Assembly: GCF_029478665.1 (NCBI RefSeq) | Contig: NZ_JARPQB010000013.1 | Location: 111,906 to 175,905 of the forward strand | Direction of reading: 5' to 3' | DNA length: 64,000 nt | Source: Pseudomonas entomophila | GTDB lineage: Bacteria; Pseudomonadota; Gammaproteobacteria; Pseudomonadales; Pseudomonadaceae | Shown here: in pieces, positions 53,845-62,374 of the stretch | Position numbering within the stretch: the stretch's first letter is position 1 | How the letters are laid out: each line of letters starts with the position of its first letter | Made by a program: the position numbers and the translations under genes | Notes under the pieces: model-generated | The model's input: only the letters and a program-made list of their open reading frames with translations | Databases searched by the model: none | Told to the model about the DNA's origin: nothing

Positions 53845-54162
53845 TCAGAGCGCGAGGATGGCGCGTGCCAGTTGGGCGTCGCTGGCTTGCAGCTCAGGCA
53901 GTTGCTGGCGGATGTGCACAAATGCGCTTTCCAGCTTGGCGCCGCGAATCGCGCCTTCGCTGCCAACGAAGCTGGCGGCATCGTCGCGGGCGGCCTGGAC
54001 GATCTTGTCGTCACGGAACGACGAGGAAATGTCGGAGGTGGCATCGGTGGTGGCGGCGACGGCGCCCACCACGGCATCGGTGGTGACGACGAAGCTGGTG
54101 GCATTGGCTGCGCCGGTGAAGGCCAGCAACAGGGCGGCGCCAAACAGATGATTACGGGACAT
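53845..54162 (-). CDS. DUF2388 periplasmic protein, paralogue 1
   Basis: A 105-residue protein with a signal peptide (cut after NA-T, about 21) and the family core ARDDAASFVGSEGAIRGAKL. It is the first gene of the DUF2388 x3-DUF4105 operon. The ATG has an AGGAGT-like ribosome site. The leader upstream (54163-54350) contains ACTGT boxes like those around the DUF1127 gene. Confidence 0.9.
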   Translation of the reverse strand: MSRNHLFGAALLLAFTGAANATSFVVTTDAVVGAVAATTDATSDISSSFRDDKIVQAARDDAASFVGSEGAIRGAKLESAFVHIRQQLPELQASDAQLARAILAL

Positions 54163-54308
54163 GGTCGAAGGACTCCTGCACAGGGGCTGGGTGGATCTGC
54201 TTATCGGACGCTGGCTGGGTTCGTCACGGTACGTTTTCTACCAGGCGTGTAGGACAAGCGTAACACGCCGTGGTTCTGCCGCTCGGGGCGGAGAAACATC
54301 ACAATTCG

Positions 54309-54350
54309 TAACTGTACTCATCGATGTTGATTAATTCAAAACTGTTATGG
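54309..54350. promoter_or_regulatory. ACTGT boxes between the DUF2388 operon and DUF1127
   Basis: AACTGTACT at 54310-54318 and AAACTGTTATGG at 54339-54350, in AT-rich DNA. They match the core of boxes found on the other side of the DUF1127 gene. They lie about 150-190 bp upstream of the DUF2388 operon. Confidence 0.5.
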
Positions 54351-54387
54351 TTCTTGTCGTGACGTGTCTAATACGGGCCATACAAAC

Positions 54388-54424
54388 AGAAAACCCGTCG
54401 CAGTTACCTGCGACGGGTTCTTCT
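54388..54424 (-). terminator. Intrinsic terminator of the DUF1127 gene
   Basis: AACCCGTCGCAG and CTGCGACGGGTT (54392-54419) form a perfect 12-bp stem with a 4-base loop; on the minus strand it is followed by TTCTG after a T-rich step. 37 bp after the stop of the DUF1127 gene. Confidence 0.85.
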
Positions 54425-54460
54425 GAATGCGCGGTGCCGACCCGGGTCGGCGCCCGAAGC

Positions 54461-54673
54461 TTAGCGCCAGAACGGCTTGCTCAGCTCTTCGTAGCGCTGC
54501 GACTCGCTGATACCAGCGTCGGCCAGCAGGCGGGAGTCCAGGCGCGCCAGCTGGCGGCGGCTGGCCATGCGGCGCTGCCACAGTACCAGGGTGGACAGGA
54601 CGCGCAGCGGCAGGGCGGCGTTGGAAGCTTGGGCGTTTTCGAAAACCAGGTCGGAACTGAGGGTACGTTCCAT
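54461..54673 (-). CDS. DUF1127 (YjiS-like) small protein
   Basis: A 70-residue basic protein with the DUF1127 core: RRMASRRQLARLDSRLLADAGIS followed by E-rich tail and FWR end (positions 34-70; not all quoted). DUF1127 proteins are small Arg-rich regulators, some binding RNA or linked to phosphate and carbon control in other bacteria. The ATG has GGATGACACATC upstream with AAGGATG. Flanked on both sides by ACAGTA/ACTGT boxes, so strong transcriptional control is likely. Confidence 0.9.
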   Translation of the reverse strand: MERTLSSDLVFENAQASNAALPLRVLSTLVLWQRRMASRRQLARLDSRLLADAGISESQRYEELSKPFWR

Positions 54674-54750
54674 GATGTGTCATCCTTCCGCTTGTGGCGG
54701 CATTAGGGAGTGATTTAACTGGTGCCCATCTTCCTCTTCTGTTGTCCATA

Positions 54751-54925
54751 ACAGTAGATACAGTTCTGCTGTAATACGATGGCTCAGTTAACTGTGTAAC
54801 CCTACTGTTGCACTCGAAAGTGACGAAACTGTACTGGTCCGCACGATAATGGTGCGTTTTTTGAAGGCGTGAGGAAATTGCGCGGCGGGAAGTTTGACTT
54901 TTACCGGTACAGTAGAACAGTTTTT
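54751..54925. promoter_or_regulatory. Cluster of ACAGTA/ACTGT operator-like boxes
   Basis: Seen: ACAGTA 54751-54756; TACAG-TTCTG-CTGTA 54759-54773 (perfect inverted repeat); CAGTTAACTG 54785-54794 (palindrome); TACTGT 54803-54808; AAACTGTACTGG 54826-54837; GGTACAGTAGAACAG 54906-54920. All share the ACAGT core in either orientation. Confidence 0.6.
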
Positions 54926-54943
54926 ATTGTTGCTGGTGCCGGT

Positions 54944-55030
54944 CTGTAGGAGCGGCTTTAGCCGCGATGCGGGCAACGCGGTGTCTGGCACCCACTTCGC
55001 GGGTGATCGCGGCTGAAGCCGCTCCTACAG
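54944..55030. repeat. REP pair, GCGGCTTTAGCCGC / CACCC subtype
   Basis: CTGTAGGAGCGGCTTTAGCCGC on the left, CGCGGCTGAAGCCGCTCCTACAG on the right, spacer with CACCCACTTCGCGGGTG. Confidence 0.86.
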
Positions 55031-55100
55031 AAGCGGTACCAGGCTCCTGCGGGGATTGCGGGGCAAGGCGGCTTGCCCCGTGATCGGTACAGTTGTGGCG

Positions 55101-56594
55101 TCAGCCGACGAGCATGCGCCCGGTCTCTTCCAGGTTCTCGTGCCAGCTCAAGGCCTCGCGCAGGATATGTGGAGTATGGCCGCCACGCTGGCAGGCGCGC
55201 TCGAAGTAGTCGTTCAGCGCGGCGCGGTAGTCCGGGTGCACACAGTTGTCGATGATCACCCGGGCGCGCTCGCGGGGTGCCAGGCCACGCAGGTCGGCCA
55301 GGCCCACTTCAGTCACCAGGATGTCCACGTCATGCTCGGTGTGGTCGACGTGGCTGACCATCGGCACCACGCTGGAAATCGCGCCACCCTTGGCGATCGA
55401 TTTGGTGACGAAGATCGCCAGGTGGGCGTTGCGGGCGAAGTCGCCCGAGCCACCGATGCCGTTCATCATCTTGGTGCCGCAGACATGGGTCGAGTTGACG
55501 TTGCCGTAGATGTCGAACTCCAACGCCGTGTTGATGCCGATGATCCCCAGGCGACGCACCACTTCAGGGTGGTTGGAGATCTCCTGCGGGCGCAGCACCA
55601 ACTTGTCCTTGTAGCGCTCCAGGTTACCGAACACATCGGCGTTGCGGCGGCTCGACAGGGTGATCGAGCTGCCCGAGGCGAAGCTCAGCTTGCCGGCGTC
55701 GATCAGGTCGAAGGTCGAGTCCTGCAGCACTTCGGAGTACATGGTCAGGTTTTCGAACGGCGACTCGATCAGGCCACACATGACGGCGTTGGCGATGCTG
55801 CCAATACCCGCTTGCAGTGGACCGAGGTTGTTGGTCATGCGACCGGCCTCAACCTCGCCCTTGAGGAAGGTGATCAGATGGTCGGCGATACCCTGGGTCT
55901 CGTGGTCAGGCGGCAGCACGGTGGACGGCGAGTCCGGCTGGTCGCTGATGACGATGCCGACGATCTTGGCCGGGTCGATCGGGATGGCGGTGCTGCCGAT
56001 GCGGTCGTCGACTTTCACCAGCGGGATCGGGGTGCGGGTCGGGCGGTAGGTCGGAATATAGATGTCGTGCAGGCCTTCGAGGTTGGCATTGTGCGACAGG
56101 TTGATCTCGACGATGACCTGCTTGGCGAAGATCGCGAAGCTGGCCGAGTTGCCGACGGAAGTGGTCGGCACGATGTGGCCCTGTTCGGTGATCGCCACCG
56201 CTTCGATGACCGCGATGTCCGGCAGGGTGAGCTGTTTGTTGCGCAACTGTTCGACGGTTTCCGACAGGTGCTGGTCGATGAACATCACCTTGCCGTCGTT
56301 GATGGCCTTGCGCAGGGTGCTGTCGACCTGGAACGGCATGCGCCGCGCCAGCACGCCGGCTTCGGTCAGTTGCTTGTCCAGGTCGTTGCCCAGGCTGGCG
56401 CCGGTCATCAGGCTGATCTTCAGCGGCGACTGTTTGGCGCGTTCGGCCAGTGCGTGGGGCACGGCCTTGGCTTCGCCGGCGCGGGTGAAACCGCTCATGC
56501 CGACGGTCATGCCGTCCTGGATCAGGCCAGCGGCATCAGCCGCACTCATTACCTTGCTGTGCAGGGAGGACAAGCGGATACGATCACGGTACAT
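55101..56594 (-). CDS. Acetyl-CoA hydrolase / succinate:acyl-CoA transferase family protein
   Basis: A 497-residue enzyme of the Cat1/AarC/ScpC family, which moves CoA between acetyl-, propionyl- and succinyl groups or hydrolyses acetyl-CoA. Family segments GMSGFTRAGEAKAVP, VGNSASFAIFAKQVIVEIN and the C-terminal GIGGSGDFARNAHLAIFV are clear, and length is typical. The exact acceptor cannot be read. Single gene, ending in a GC hairpin and REP pair. Confidence 0.92.
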   Translation of the reverse strand: MYRDRIRLSSLHSKVMSAADAAGLIQDGMTVGMSGFTRAGEAKAVPHALAERAKQSPLKISLMTGASLGNDLDKQLTEAGVLARRMPFQVDSTLRKAINDGKVMFIDQHLSETVEQLRNKQLTLPDIAVIEAVAITEQGHIVPTTSVGNSASFAIFAKQVIVEINLSHNANLEGLHDIYIPTYRPTRTPIPLVKVDDRIGSTAIPIDPAKIVGIVISDQPDSPSTVLPPDHETQGIADHLITFLKGEVEAGRMTNNLGPLQAGIGSIANAVMCGLIESPFENLTMYSEVLQDSTFDLIDAGKLSFASGSSITLSSRRNADVFGNLERYKDKLVLRPQEISNHPEVVRRLGIIGINTALEFDIYGNVNSTHVCGTKMMNGIGGSGDFARNAHLAIFVTKSIAKGGAISSVVPMVSHVDHTEHDVDILVTEVGLADLRGLAPRERARVIIDNCVHPDYRAALNDYFERACQRGGHTPHILREALSWHENLEETGRMLVG

Positions 56595-56718
56595 GGATTG
56601 TTATCTCGGGCTACTGAGGCTACTGGAAGCGCAGTCTAGAGATTTCGCCTGGTGCCGTCCCGCGACCATGGTCGTAGGCGAAGGCCGGAAATAGAGCCGT
56701 TGATCTGGATCAAGCAAA

Positions 56719-56753
56719 TGAAAAGGCCCCCGGAAATATCTCCCGGGGGCCTT
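56719..56753 (-). terminator. Intrinsic terminator of the pnt operon
   Basis: AAGGCCCCCGG and CCGGGGGCCTT form an 11-bp stem (56723-56752) with an AAATATCT loop; on the minus strand it is followed by TTTTCATTTG. Confidence 0.9.
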
Positions 56754-56755
56754 AT

Positions 56756-56777
56756 GCCCTTCTATATATAGAAGGGC
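56756..56777. repeat. Perfect 22-bp palindrome beside the pntB stop
   Basis: Begins GCCCTTCTATA and is exactly self-complementary over 22 bp, 4 bp after the pntB stop on the coding strand and just before the intrinsic terminator. Confidence 0.85.
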
Positions 56778-56780
56778 TGA

Positions 56781-58217
56781 TCAGTCCACCGCCTTGACCA
56801 TGTCCTCGATGACCTTCTTCGCGTCACCGAACACCATCATGGTCTTGTCCAGGTAGAACAGTTCGTTGTCCAGGCCGGCGTAGCCGCTGGCCATGGAGCG
56901 TTTGTTGACGATGATGGTCTTGGCCTTGAAGGCTTCGAGGATCGGCATGCCGGCGATCGGCGACTTCGGATCGTTCTTCGCCGCCGGGTTGACCACGTCG
57001 TTGGCGCCCAGCACCAGTACCACATCGGCCTGACCGAACTCGGCGTTGATGTCTTCCATCTCGAACACCTGGTCGTAGGGTACCTCGGCTTCGGCCAGCA
57101 GCACGTTCATGTGCCCAGGCATGCGCCCTGCCACCGGGTGGATCGCGTACTTAACGGTCACACCGTTGTGGGTCAGCTTCTCGGTCAGTTCCTTGAGCGC
57201 GTGCTGGGCGCGGGCCACCGCCAGGCCGTAGCCGGGGACGATGATCACGCTGTCGGCGTTGCTCAGCAGGAAGGTGGCGTCGTCGGCCGAGCCGGACTTC
57301 ACCGGGCGCTGCTCCTTCGAACCTTGCGCCGCGCCGGCATCGGTATCGCCACCGAAGCCGCCGAGGATGACGTTGAAGAACGAGCGGTTCATCGCCTTGC
57401 ACATGATGTACGAGAGGATCGCGCCGCTGGAGCCCACCAGGGAACCTGCGATGATCAACATCGAGTTGTTCAGCGAGAAGCCGATGCCGGCCGCCGCCCA
57501 GCCCGAATAGCTGTTGAGCATCGACACCACCACCGGCATGTCGGCGCCGCCGATCGGGATGATGATCAGCACGCCCATGACGAAGGCCAGGGCCAGCATC
57601 AGGGTGAAGGCGCTGTAATGGCCGGTGAAGGTGAACAGCAGCCCCAGGGCGATGGTCGCCAGGCCCAGGATCAGGTTCAGCTTGTGCTGGCCGGCGAACT
57701 GTACCGGTGCGCCCTGGAACAGGCGGAACTTGTACTTGCCCGACAGCTTGCCAAAGGCGATCACCGAACCCGAGAAGGTGATGGCACCGATGGCCGCGCC
57801 CAGGAACAGCTCCAGGCGGTTGCCGGTGGGGATTGGGTCGCTGATGCTGGCGACGATGCCCAGCGATTGCGGTTCGAGCACGGCGGCGATGGCGATGAAT
57901 ACCGCGGCCAGGCCGATCATGCTGTGCATGAAGGCGACCAGCTCAGGCATCTTGGTCATCTCGACGCGCTTGGCCATGATCGAGCCGGCGCTGCCACCGA
58001 CCAGCAGGCCGATGATCACATAACCGATCCCGGCGGTAGCCAGTTCGGCGCCGAGCTTGTAGATGAGCCCGACCGTGGTGAGGATTGCGATGCCCATGCC
58101 GATCATGCCGAACAGGTTGCCGCGGCGTGAGGTGGCCGGGTGCGAGAGGCCCTTGAGCGCCTGGATGAAGCAGATCGAGGCGACCAGGTACAGAAGCGTT
58201 ACCAGATTCATGCTCAT
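56781..58217 (-). CDS. pntB: NAD(P) transhydrogenase subunit beta
   Basis: Membrane subunit plus NADP-binding domain III of the proton-translocating transhydrogenase that makes NADPH from NADH. The 478-residue protein begins MSMNLVTLLYLVASI with about nine helices, then domain III with VPGYGLAVARAQHAL, GRMPGHMNVLLAEA and GANDVVNPAAK. It starts 3 bp after pntAB. Last gene of the operon. Confidence 0.96.
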   Translation of the reverse strand: MSMNLVTLLYLVASICFIQALKGLSHPATSRRGNLFGMIGMGIAILTTVGLIYKLGAELATAGIGYVIIGLLVGGSAGSIMAKRVEMTKMPELVAFMHSMIGLAAVFIAIAAVLEPQSLGIVASISDPIPTGNRLELFLGAAIGAITFSGSVIAFGKLSGKYKFRLFQGAPVQFAGQHKLNLILGLATIALGLLFTFTGHYSAFTLMLALAFVMGVLIIIPIGGADMPVVVSMLNSYSGWAAAGIGFSLNNSMLIIAGSLVGSSGAILSYIMCKAMNRSFFNVILGGFGGDTDAGAAQGSKEQRPVKSGSADDATFLLSNADSVIIVPGYGLAVARAQHALKELTEKLTHNGVTVKYAIHPVAGRMPGHMNVLLAEAEVPYDQVFEMEDINAEFGQADVVLVLGANDVVNPAAKNDPKSPIAGMPILEAFKAKTIIVNKRSMASGYAGLDNELFYLDKTMMVFGDAKKVIEDMVKAVD

Positions 58218-58219
58218 GC

Positions 58220-58534
58220 TTACTTCTGCGCCTCGTTCTTGGTTTTCTTCTTGAACATTTCCAGCATGCGGCGGGTGACCAGGAAGCCACCGAACACGTT
58301 GACCGCGGCCAGCGCCACGGCCAGGGTGCCCATCACCTTGCCGGCCGGGGTGACGGTCAGCGCGGCGGCCAGCATGGCACCGACGATGACGATCGCGGAG
58401 ATGGCGTTGGTGACCGCCATCAGCGGCGTGTGCAGGGCCGGGGTGACGTTCCACACCACGTGGTAGCCCACGTAGATGGCCAGCACGAAGATGATCAGGT
58501 TGTAGATGCCGTGGGAAATCAGCATGTCTTCCAT
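58220..58534 (-). CDS. pntAB: NAD(P) transhydrogenase subunit alpha, membrane part
   Basis: A 104-residue protein with three to four helices ([18 protein letters not shown], then two more) equal to the C-terminal part of E. coli PntA. The split form is as in Rhodospirillum and pseudomonads. The C-terminus is basic ([12 protein letters not shown]). It lies between pntAA (11-bp gap) and pntB (2-bp gap). Confidence 0.96.
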   Translation of the reverse strand: MEDMLISHGIYNLIIFVLAIYVGYHVVWNVTPALHTPLMAVTNAISAIVIVGAMLAAALTVTPAGKVMGTLAVALAAVNVFGGFLVTRRMLEMFKKKTKNEAQK

Positions 58535-58545
58535 TGTCGTGCTCC

Positions 58546-59667
58546 TCAGCCGTTCTTGCGCACGACCTGGCCGTCGCGGCACATCAGGCACGCGGCGACG
58601 ATGTCGTCTTCGAGGTTGATGACCAGGTTGCCGTCCTTGTCGAACAGCAGCTTCATGAAGTCCAGCAGGTTGCGGGCGTACAGCGCCGAGGCGTCGGCGC
58701 CGACCTGAGCCGGCAGGTTGGTCGGCCCGACGATGATCACGCCGTTGGCTTGCACCACCTGGTCGGCGACGGTCAGCGGGCAGTTGCCGCCCTGGGCCGC
58801 CGCGAGATCGATGACCACCGAACCGGGTTTCATTTGCGCCACGGTCTCTGCGCTGAGCAGGGTCGGCGCCTTGCGCCCGGGAATCAGCGCGGTGGTGATG
58901 ACGATGTCGGCCTGCTTGGCGCGCTCGTGCACGGCCTGGGCCTGGCGTTGCATCCAACTGGCGGGCATTGGACGGGCATAACCGCCGACACCTTCGGCGC
59001 ATTCGCGCTCTTCATCGGTCTCGTAGGGCACGTCGATGAATTTGGCCCCCAGCGATTCGATCTGCTCCTTCACCGCCGGGCGCACGTCGGACGCCTCGAT
59101 CACCGCACCCAGGCGCTTGGCCGTGGCGATGGCCTGCAGGCCGGCGACGCCGGCGCCAAGGATCAGCACGCGGGCGGCCTTCACGGTGCCAGCGGCGGTC
59201 ATCAGCATGGGCATGAAGCGCGGGTAGTGATGGGCGGCCAGCAGCACGGCCTTGTAGCCGGCGATGTTGGCCTGGGACGACAGCACGTCGAGGCTCTGGG
59301 CCCGCGAAGTGCGTGGCGCGGCTTCCAGGGCGAAGGCGGTGACGCCGCGCTCGGCCATCTTGCCGATCAGTTCGCTGTTGAAGGGGTTGAGCATGCCCAC
59401 CAGCAGGCTGCCGCTGTTGATCAGCGCCAGTTCCTGGTCATTGGGCGCGACCACCTTGAGCACCAGCTGCGCGCCGAATGCGTCGGTGGCTTCGCCTAGC
59501 TTGGCGCCCACGGCTTCATAGGCACTGTCCGGAATGCTGGCGTTGAGCCCTGCCCCCCGTTGCACGGTGACCTGATGGCCCTGGCCTACCAGTTTCTTGA
59601 TGGTTTCCGGGGTCGCGGCGACCCTTGTCTCACCCGTCTGCGTCTCGAGAGGAACACCAATGTGCAC
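58546..59667 (-). CDS. pntAA: NAD(P) transhydrogenase subunit alpha, NAD-binding part
   Basis: The 373-residue NAD(H)-binding domain I, related to alanine dehydrogenase. It begins [20 protein letters not shown]; the dinucleotide fold is [20 protein letters not shown] (about 168-187) with acidic ASDVRP at the strand-2 end. First gene of pntAA-pntAB-pntB. The operon supplies NADPH using the proton gradient. Confidence 0.96.
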   Translation of the reverse strand: MHIGVPLETQTGETRVAATPETIKKLVGQGHQVTVQRGAGLNASIPDSAYEAVGAKLGEATDAFGAQLVLKVVAPNDQELALINSGSLLVGMLNPFNSELIGKMAERGVTAFALEAAPRTSRAQSLDVLSSQANIAGYKAVLLAAHHYPRFMPMLMTAAGTVKAARVLILGAGVAGLQAIATAKRLGAVIEASDVRPAVKEQIESLGAKFIDVPYETDEERECAEGVGGYARPMPASWMQRQAQAVHERAKQADIVITTALIPGRKAPTLLSAETVAQMKPGSVVIDLAAAQGGNCPLTVADQVVQANGVIIVGPTNLPAQVGADASALYARNLLDFMKLLFDKDGNLVINLEDDIVAACLMCRDGQVVRKNG

Positions 59668-60096
59668 GTCTATGTCTCCTGCGGTGACCTTTATTGTCTT
59701 TATGGAAACCAGCGCACTTCGGGTGGTGCGGCTGGGCGGCCGTAGAGCACGACTCCGCCTGATTCGGGGGCGGGGGAGGCATTTTGCAGACGAACCTGAA
59801 GGCCTTCAACCGGTTCTGAAGCGAAACGAAGTTAAAACTACAAGTCACCCTGTGACCCTATGTCGCAATGAATCGGTAAGAAGCTGTCAAACTCGCGCTA
59901 TCCGGAGCTTAGGAGAAATTTGGAAATTTTTTTCGTTGTTTTCGTCAACGGCTGGGTGAATGTCGCAAAATAAGCCGCAAACCCGCATGTCTACTAGGGT
60001 TGAAGGGGGTTTTAATGAGCAGCGGAACAGATTACGAATTTGCGACAAATCCATATATCTGTAGGTGTTTAAAATAATTGACTACGGGGTCAGCTT
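59668..60096. other. Intergenic region between pnt operon and gcdR (429 bp)
   Basis: No clear gene. It contains the pnt promoter region (minus strand TTGACA at about 59885-59890) and an AT-rich stretch (59920-60085). A 34-codon open frame starting MSQNKPQTR (59960-60064) lacks a good ribosome site and is not called. Confidence 0.6.
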
Positions 60097-61011
60097 CTAG
60101 GGCTTCCCCAACGAGTTCGCTGCCGTGTACTGCTGTGCCTGGGCCACCAGCCAGTCGCGGAAGGCCCGCAATGAAGCGGATTCGACCTTTCGCTCGGGAA
60201 TCATCAGATGGTAGGCCTTGTCGCTGGCCAGGGCATGCCTGTTAGCGACCACCAGCCTGCCCTCCTCCAGCTCGCGCTGGATCAGGAACGGTGGAATCAA
60301 CGCGATGCCCATCTCGTGCATCGCTGCCTGGGCCAGCATGGAGAATAGTTCATAGCGCGGGCCGGTCATGTCGCGCTCCACACTCATGCCGAGACCGTCG
60401 AACCACTGCCGCCAGGCATAGGGCCGGGTGGTCTGCTGCAGCAGGGGCAGTTCGGCGATCCGTCCCGCGTCGAGGCTGCCCTGCCCGCCCAGCAATGCCG
60501 GGCTGCACACGGGCATCGGGTTCTCGCCCATCAGCCGGTGCGCCTGGGTACCCGACCAGTCGGCGTCACCGAAGTAGATGGCGGCGTCAAAGGGTGTGTC
60601 GGCAAACAGGAACGGGCGGGTGCGGTTGGTAAGGTTGACCGTGACTTCCGGGTGGCGTTGCTGGAAGTCCTTGAGGCGAGGCAGCAGCCACTGGGTGCCG
60701 AAAGTCGGCACGACCGCCAGCTCGATCACATTAGCGCCCTGCTGGCGCATCACCGACAGCGTATCGCGCTCCACCGCGTCCAGCTGCGAGGCTACCTGGC
60801 GACTGTAGGACAACCCGGCTTCAGTCAACTTCACGCCCCGCCGCGAGCGACGGAACAGTTCCACATTGAGGAAGGCTTCCAGCCCACCGATTTGCCGACA
60901 GACGGCGCCCTGGGTCAAGGCCAGCTCCTGGGCGGCTTTGGTGAAACTCTCATGCCGGGCGGCCGCTTCGAAGCAGACCAAGGCCGTGGTGCTGGGGATC
61001 TTGCGGCGCAT
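60097..61011 (-). CDS. gcdR: LysR-type regulator of glutarate catabolism (GcdR-like)
   Basis: A 304-residue LysR regulator: winged helix at 1-60 (TTALVCFEAAARHESFTKAAQELALTQGAV, partly quoted) and an effector domain of the GcvA-like subgroup. The ATG at 61011 has GAGG upstream; a further in-frame GTG at 61026 is possible. It is divergent from gcdH, the arrangement of GcdR in P. putida and P. aeruginosa, which activates gcdH in response to glutarate. Name is by context and family. Confidence 0.88.
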   Translation of the reverse strand: MRRKIPSTTALVCFEAAARHESFTKAAQELALTQGAVCRQIGGLEAFLNVELFRRSRRGVKLTEAGLSYSRQVASQLDAVERDTLSVMRQQGANVIELAVVPTFGTQWLLPRLKDFQQRHPEVTVNLTNRTRPFLFADTPFDAAIYFGDADWSGTQAHRLMGENPMPVCSPALLGGQGSLDAGRIAELPLLQQTTRPYAWRQWFDGLGMSVERDMTGPRYELFSMLAQAAMHEMGIALIPPFLIQRELEEGRLVVANRHALASDKAYHLMIPERKVESASLRAFRDWLVAQAQQYTAANSLGKP

Positions 61012-61064
61012 GTACGTCAACCTCACTTGTTCGCCGTGTAATACGGCTTTTGACTGATCACGGA

Positions 61065-61079
61065 GTGAGAAAATATCAC
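61065..61079. promoter_or_regulatory. Candidate LysR (GcdR) binding site
   Basis: GTGAGAAAATATCAC is an interrupted inverted repeat (GTGA-N7-TCAC) with the LysR T-N11-A pattern (T61066 to A61078). It lies 21 bp upstream of the gcdH -35 element, right for an activator. Confidence 0.6.
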
Positions 61080-61100
61080 TAAACCGTGCGCAATCCTCGT

Positions 61101-61129
61101 TTGTCCGGACGGCTGAACAGGCCTAGGAT
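61101..61129 (+). promoter_or_regulatory. Candidate gcdH promoter
   Basis: TTGTCC (61101-61106), 17-bp spacer, TAGGAT (61124-61129); start point near 61136 leaves a leader of about 40 nt before gcdH. Confidence 0.6.
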
Positions 61130-61177
61130 CAATGCAACAACAATATCCGTCCCCACCTTCTCTTGAGGAATCCACAC

Positions 61178-62359
61178 ATGGCCGGTAAAGCAAGCTTCAA
61201 CTGGATCGACCCACTGCTGCTTGATCAGCAGCTCACTGAAGAAGAGCGCATGGTGCGTGACAGCGCTTATCAGTTCGCCCAGGACAAGTTGGCGCCACGT
61301 GTGCTCGAAGCTTTCCGCCATGAGCAGACCGATCCTGCGATCTTCCGCGAGATGGGCGAAGTCGGCCTGTTGGGCGCGACCATCCCCGAGCAGTACGGTG
61401 GCAGCGGCCTCAACTATGTGTGCTATGGCCTGATCGCCCGTGAGGTTGAGCGCATCGACTCCGGCTACCGCTCGATGATGAGCGTGCAGTCGTCGCTGGT
61501 GATGGTGCCGATCAACGAGTTCGGCACCGAAGCGCAGAAGCAGAAGTACCTGCCCAAGCTGGCCAGCGGCGAGTGGATCGGTTGCTTCGGCCTGACCGAG
61601 CCCAACCATGGGTCCGACCCAGGCTCGATGATTACCCGCGCGCGCAAGGTTGAGGGTGGCTATCGCCTGACCGGCTCGAAGATGTGGATCACCAACAGCC
61701 CGATCGCCGATGTGTTCGTGGTGTGGGCCAAGGACGATGCCGGCGACATTCGCGGTTTCGTCCTGGAGAAAGGCTGGGCGGGCCTTAGTGCACCTGCCAT
61801 TCACGGCAAGGTCGGCCTGCGCGCTTCGATTACCGGCGAAATCGTCATGGACAATGTGTTCGTGCCGGAAGAGAACATCTTCCCGGATGTCCGCGGCCTG
61901 AAAGGCCCGTTCACTTGCCTGAACTCGGCCCGTTACGGTATCTCCTGGGGGGCGCTGGGCGCCGCCGAGGCATGCTGGCACACCGCGCGCCAGTACACCC
62001 TGGACCGCCAGCAGTTTGGCCGCCCATTGGCCGCCAATCAGCTGATCCAGAAGAAGTTGGCCGACATGCAGACCGAGATCACCCTCGCCCTGCAAGGCTG
62101 CCTGCGCCTGGGGCGGATGAAAGATGAAGGCACCGCGGCTGTTGAAATTACCTCGATCATGAAGCGCAACTCCTGCGGCAAGGCGCTGGATATCGCTCGA
62201 ATGGCCCGTGACATGCTGGGCGGCAATGGCATCTCCGACGAGTTTGGCGTGGCTCGTCACCTGGTCAACCTCGAGGTGGTCAACACCTATGAGGGTACTC
62301 ACGACGTGCATGCGCTGATCCTGGGGCGTGCGCAGACCGGCATCCAGGCGTTCTATTAA
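61178..62359 (+). CDS. gcdH: Glutaryl-CoA dehydrogenase
   Basis: FAD enzyme that oxidises and decarboxylates glutaryl-CoA to crotonyl-CoA at the end of lysine and glutarate breakdown. The ATG at 61178 ([13 protein letters not shown]) has TTGAGGAA upstream and gives 393 residues. Acyl-CoA dehydrogenase motifs [14 protein letters not shown] and [11 protein letters not shown] and the catalytic Glu in [14 protein letters not shown] are intact; the last motif is specific to GcdH. Followed after 15 bp by the CoA-transferase gene. Confidence 0.97.
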   Translation: MAGKASFNWIDPLLLDQQLTEEERMVRDSAYQFAQDKLAPRVLEAFRHEQTDPAIFREMGEVGLLGATIPEQYGGSGLNYVCYGLIAREVERIDSGYRSMMSVQSSLVMVPINEFGTEAQKQKYLPKLASGEWIGCFGLTEPNHGSDPGSMITRARKVEGGYRLTGSKMWITNSPIADVFVVWAKDDAGDIRGFVLEKGWAGLSAPAIHGKVGLRASITGEIVMDNVFVPEENIFPDVRGLKGPFTCLNSARYGISWGALGAAEACWHTARQYTLDRQQFGRPLAANQLIQKKLADMQTEITLALQGCLRLGRMKDEGTAAVEITSIMKRNSCGKALDIARMARDMLGGNGISDEFGVARHLVNLEVVNTYEGTHDVHALILGRAQTGIQAFY

Positions 62360-62374
62360 TAGAGGAGCCAGGCC

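Larger units (their letters stand above)
54674..55100. other. Intergenic region upstream of DUF1127 (427 bp)
   Basis: Noncoding. The half next to DUF1127 (54745-54925) is low GC and full of ACAGTA/ACAGTT boxes in both orientations. The other half has a REP pair (54944-55030) and a GGGGCAAGGCGGCTTGCCCC hairpin (55060-55079) that may end the CoA-transferase transcript. Confidence 0.75.

Noticed and set aside
53463..54143. A 226-codon frame covering DUF2388 paralogue 2 and the gene upstream
   Set aside because: Only the last 97 codons from 53756 encode a signal peptide and DUF2388 core; the upstream part is out of frame with paralogue 1, which is clearly coding.
59960..60064. A 34-codon open frame starting MSQNKPQTR between pntAA and gcdR
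   Set aside because: No clear ribosome site, AT-rich DNA with many chance starts, and no recognisable feature; conservation in relatives would be needed to call it.
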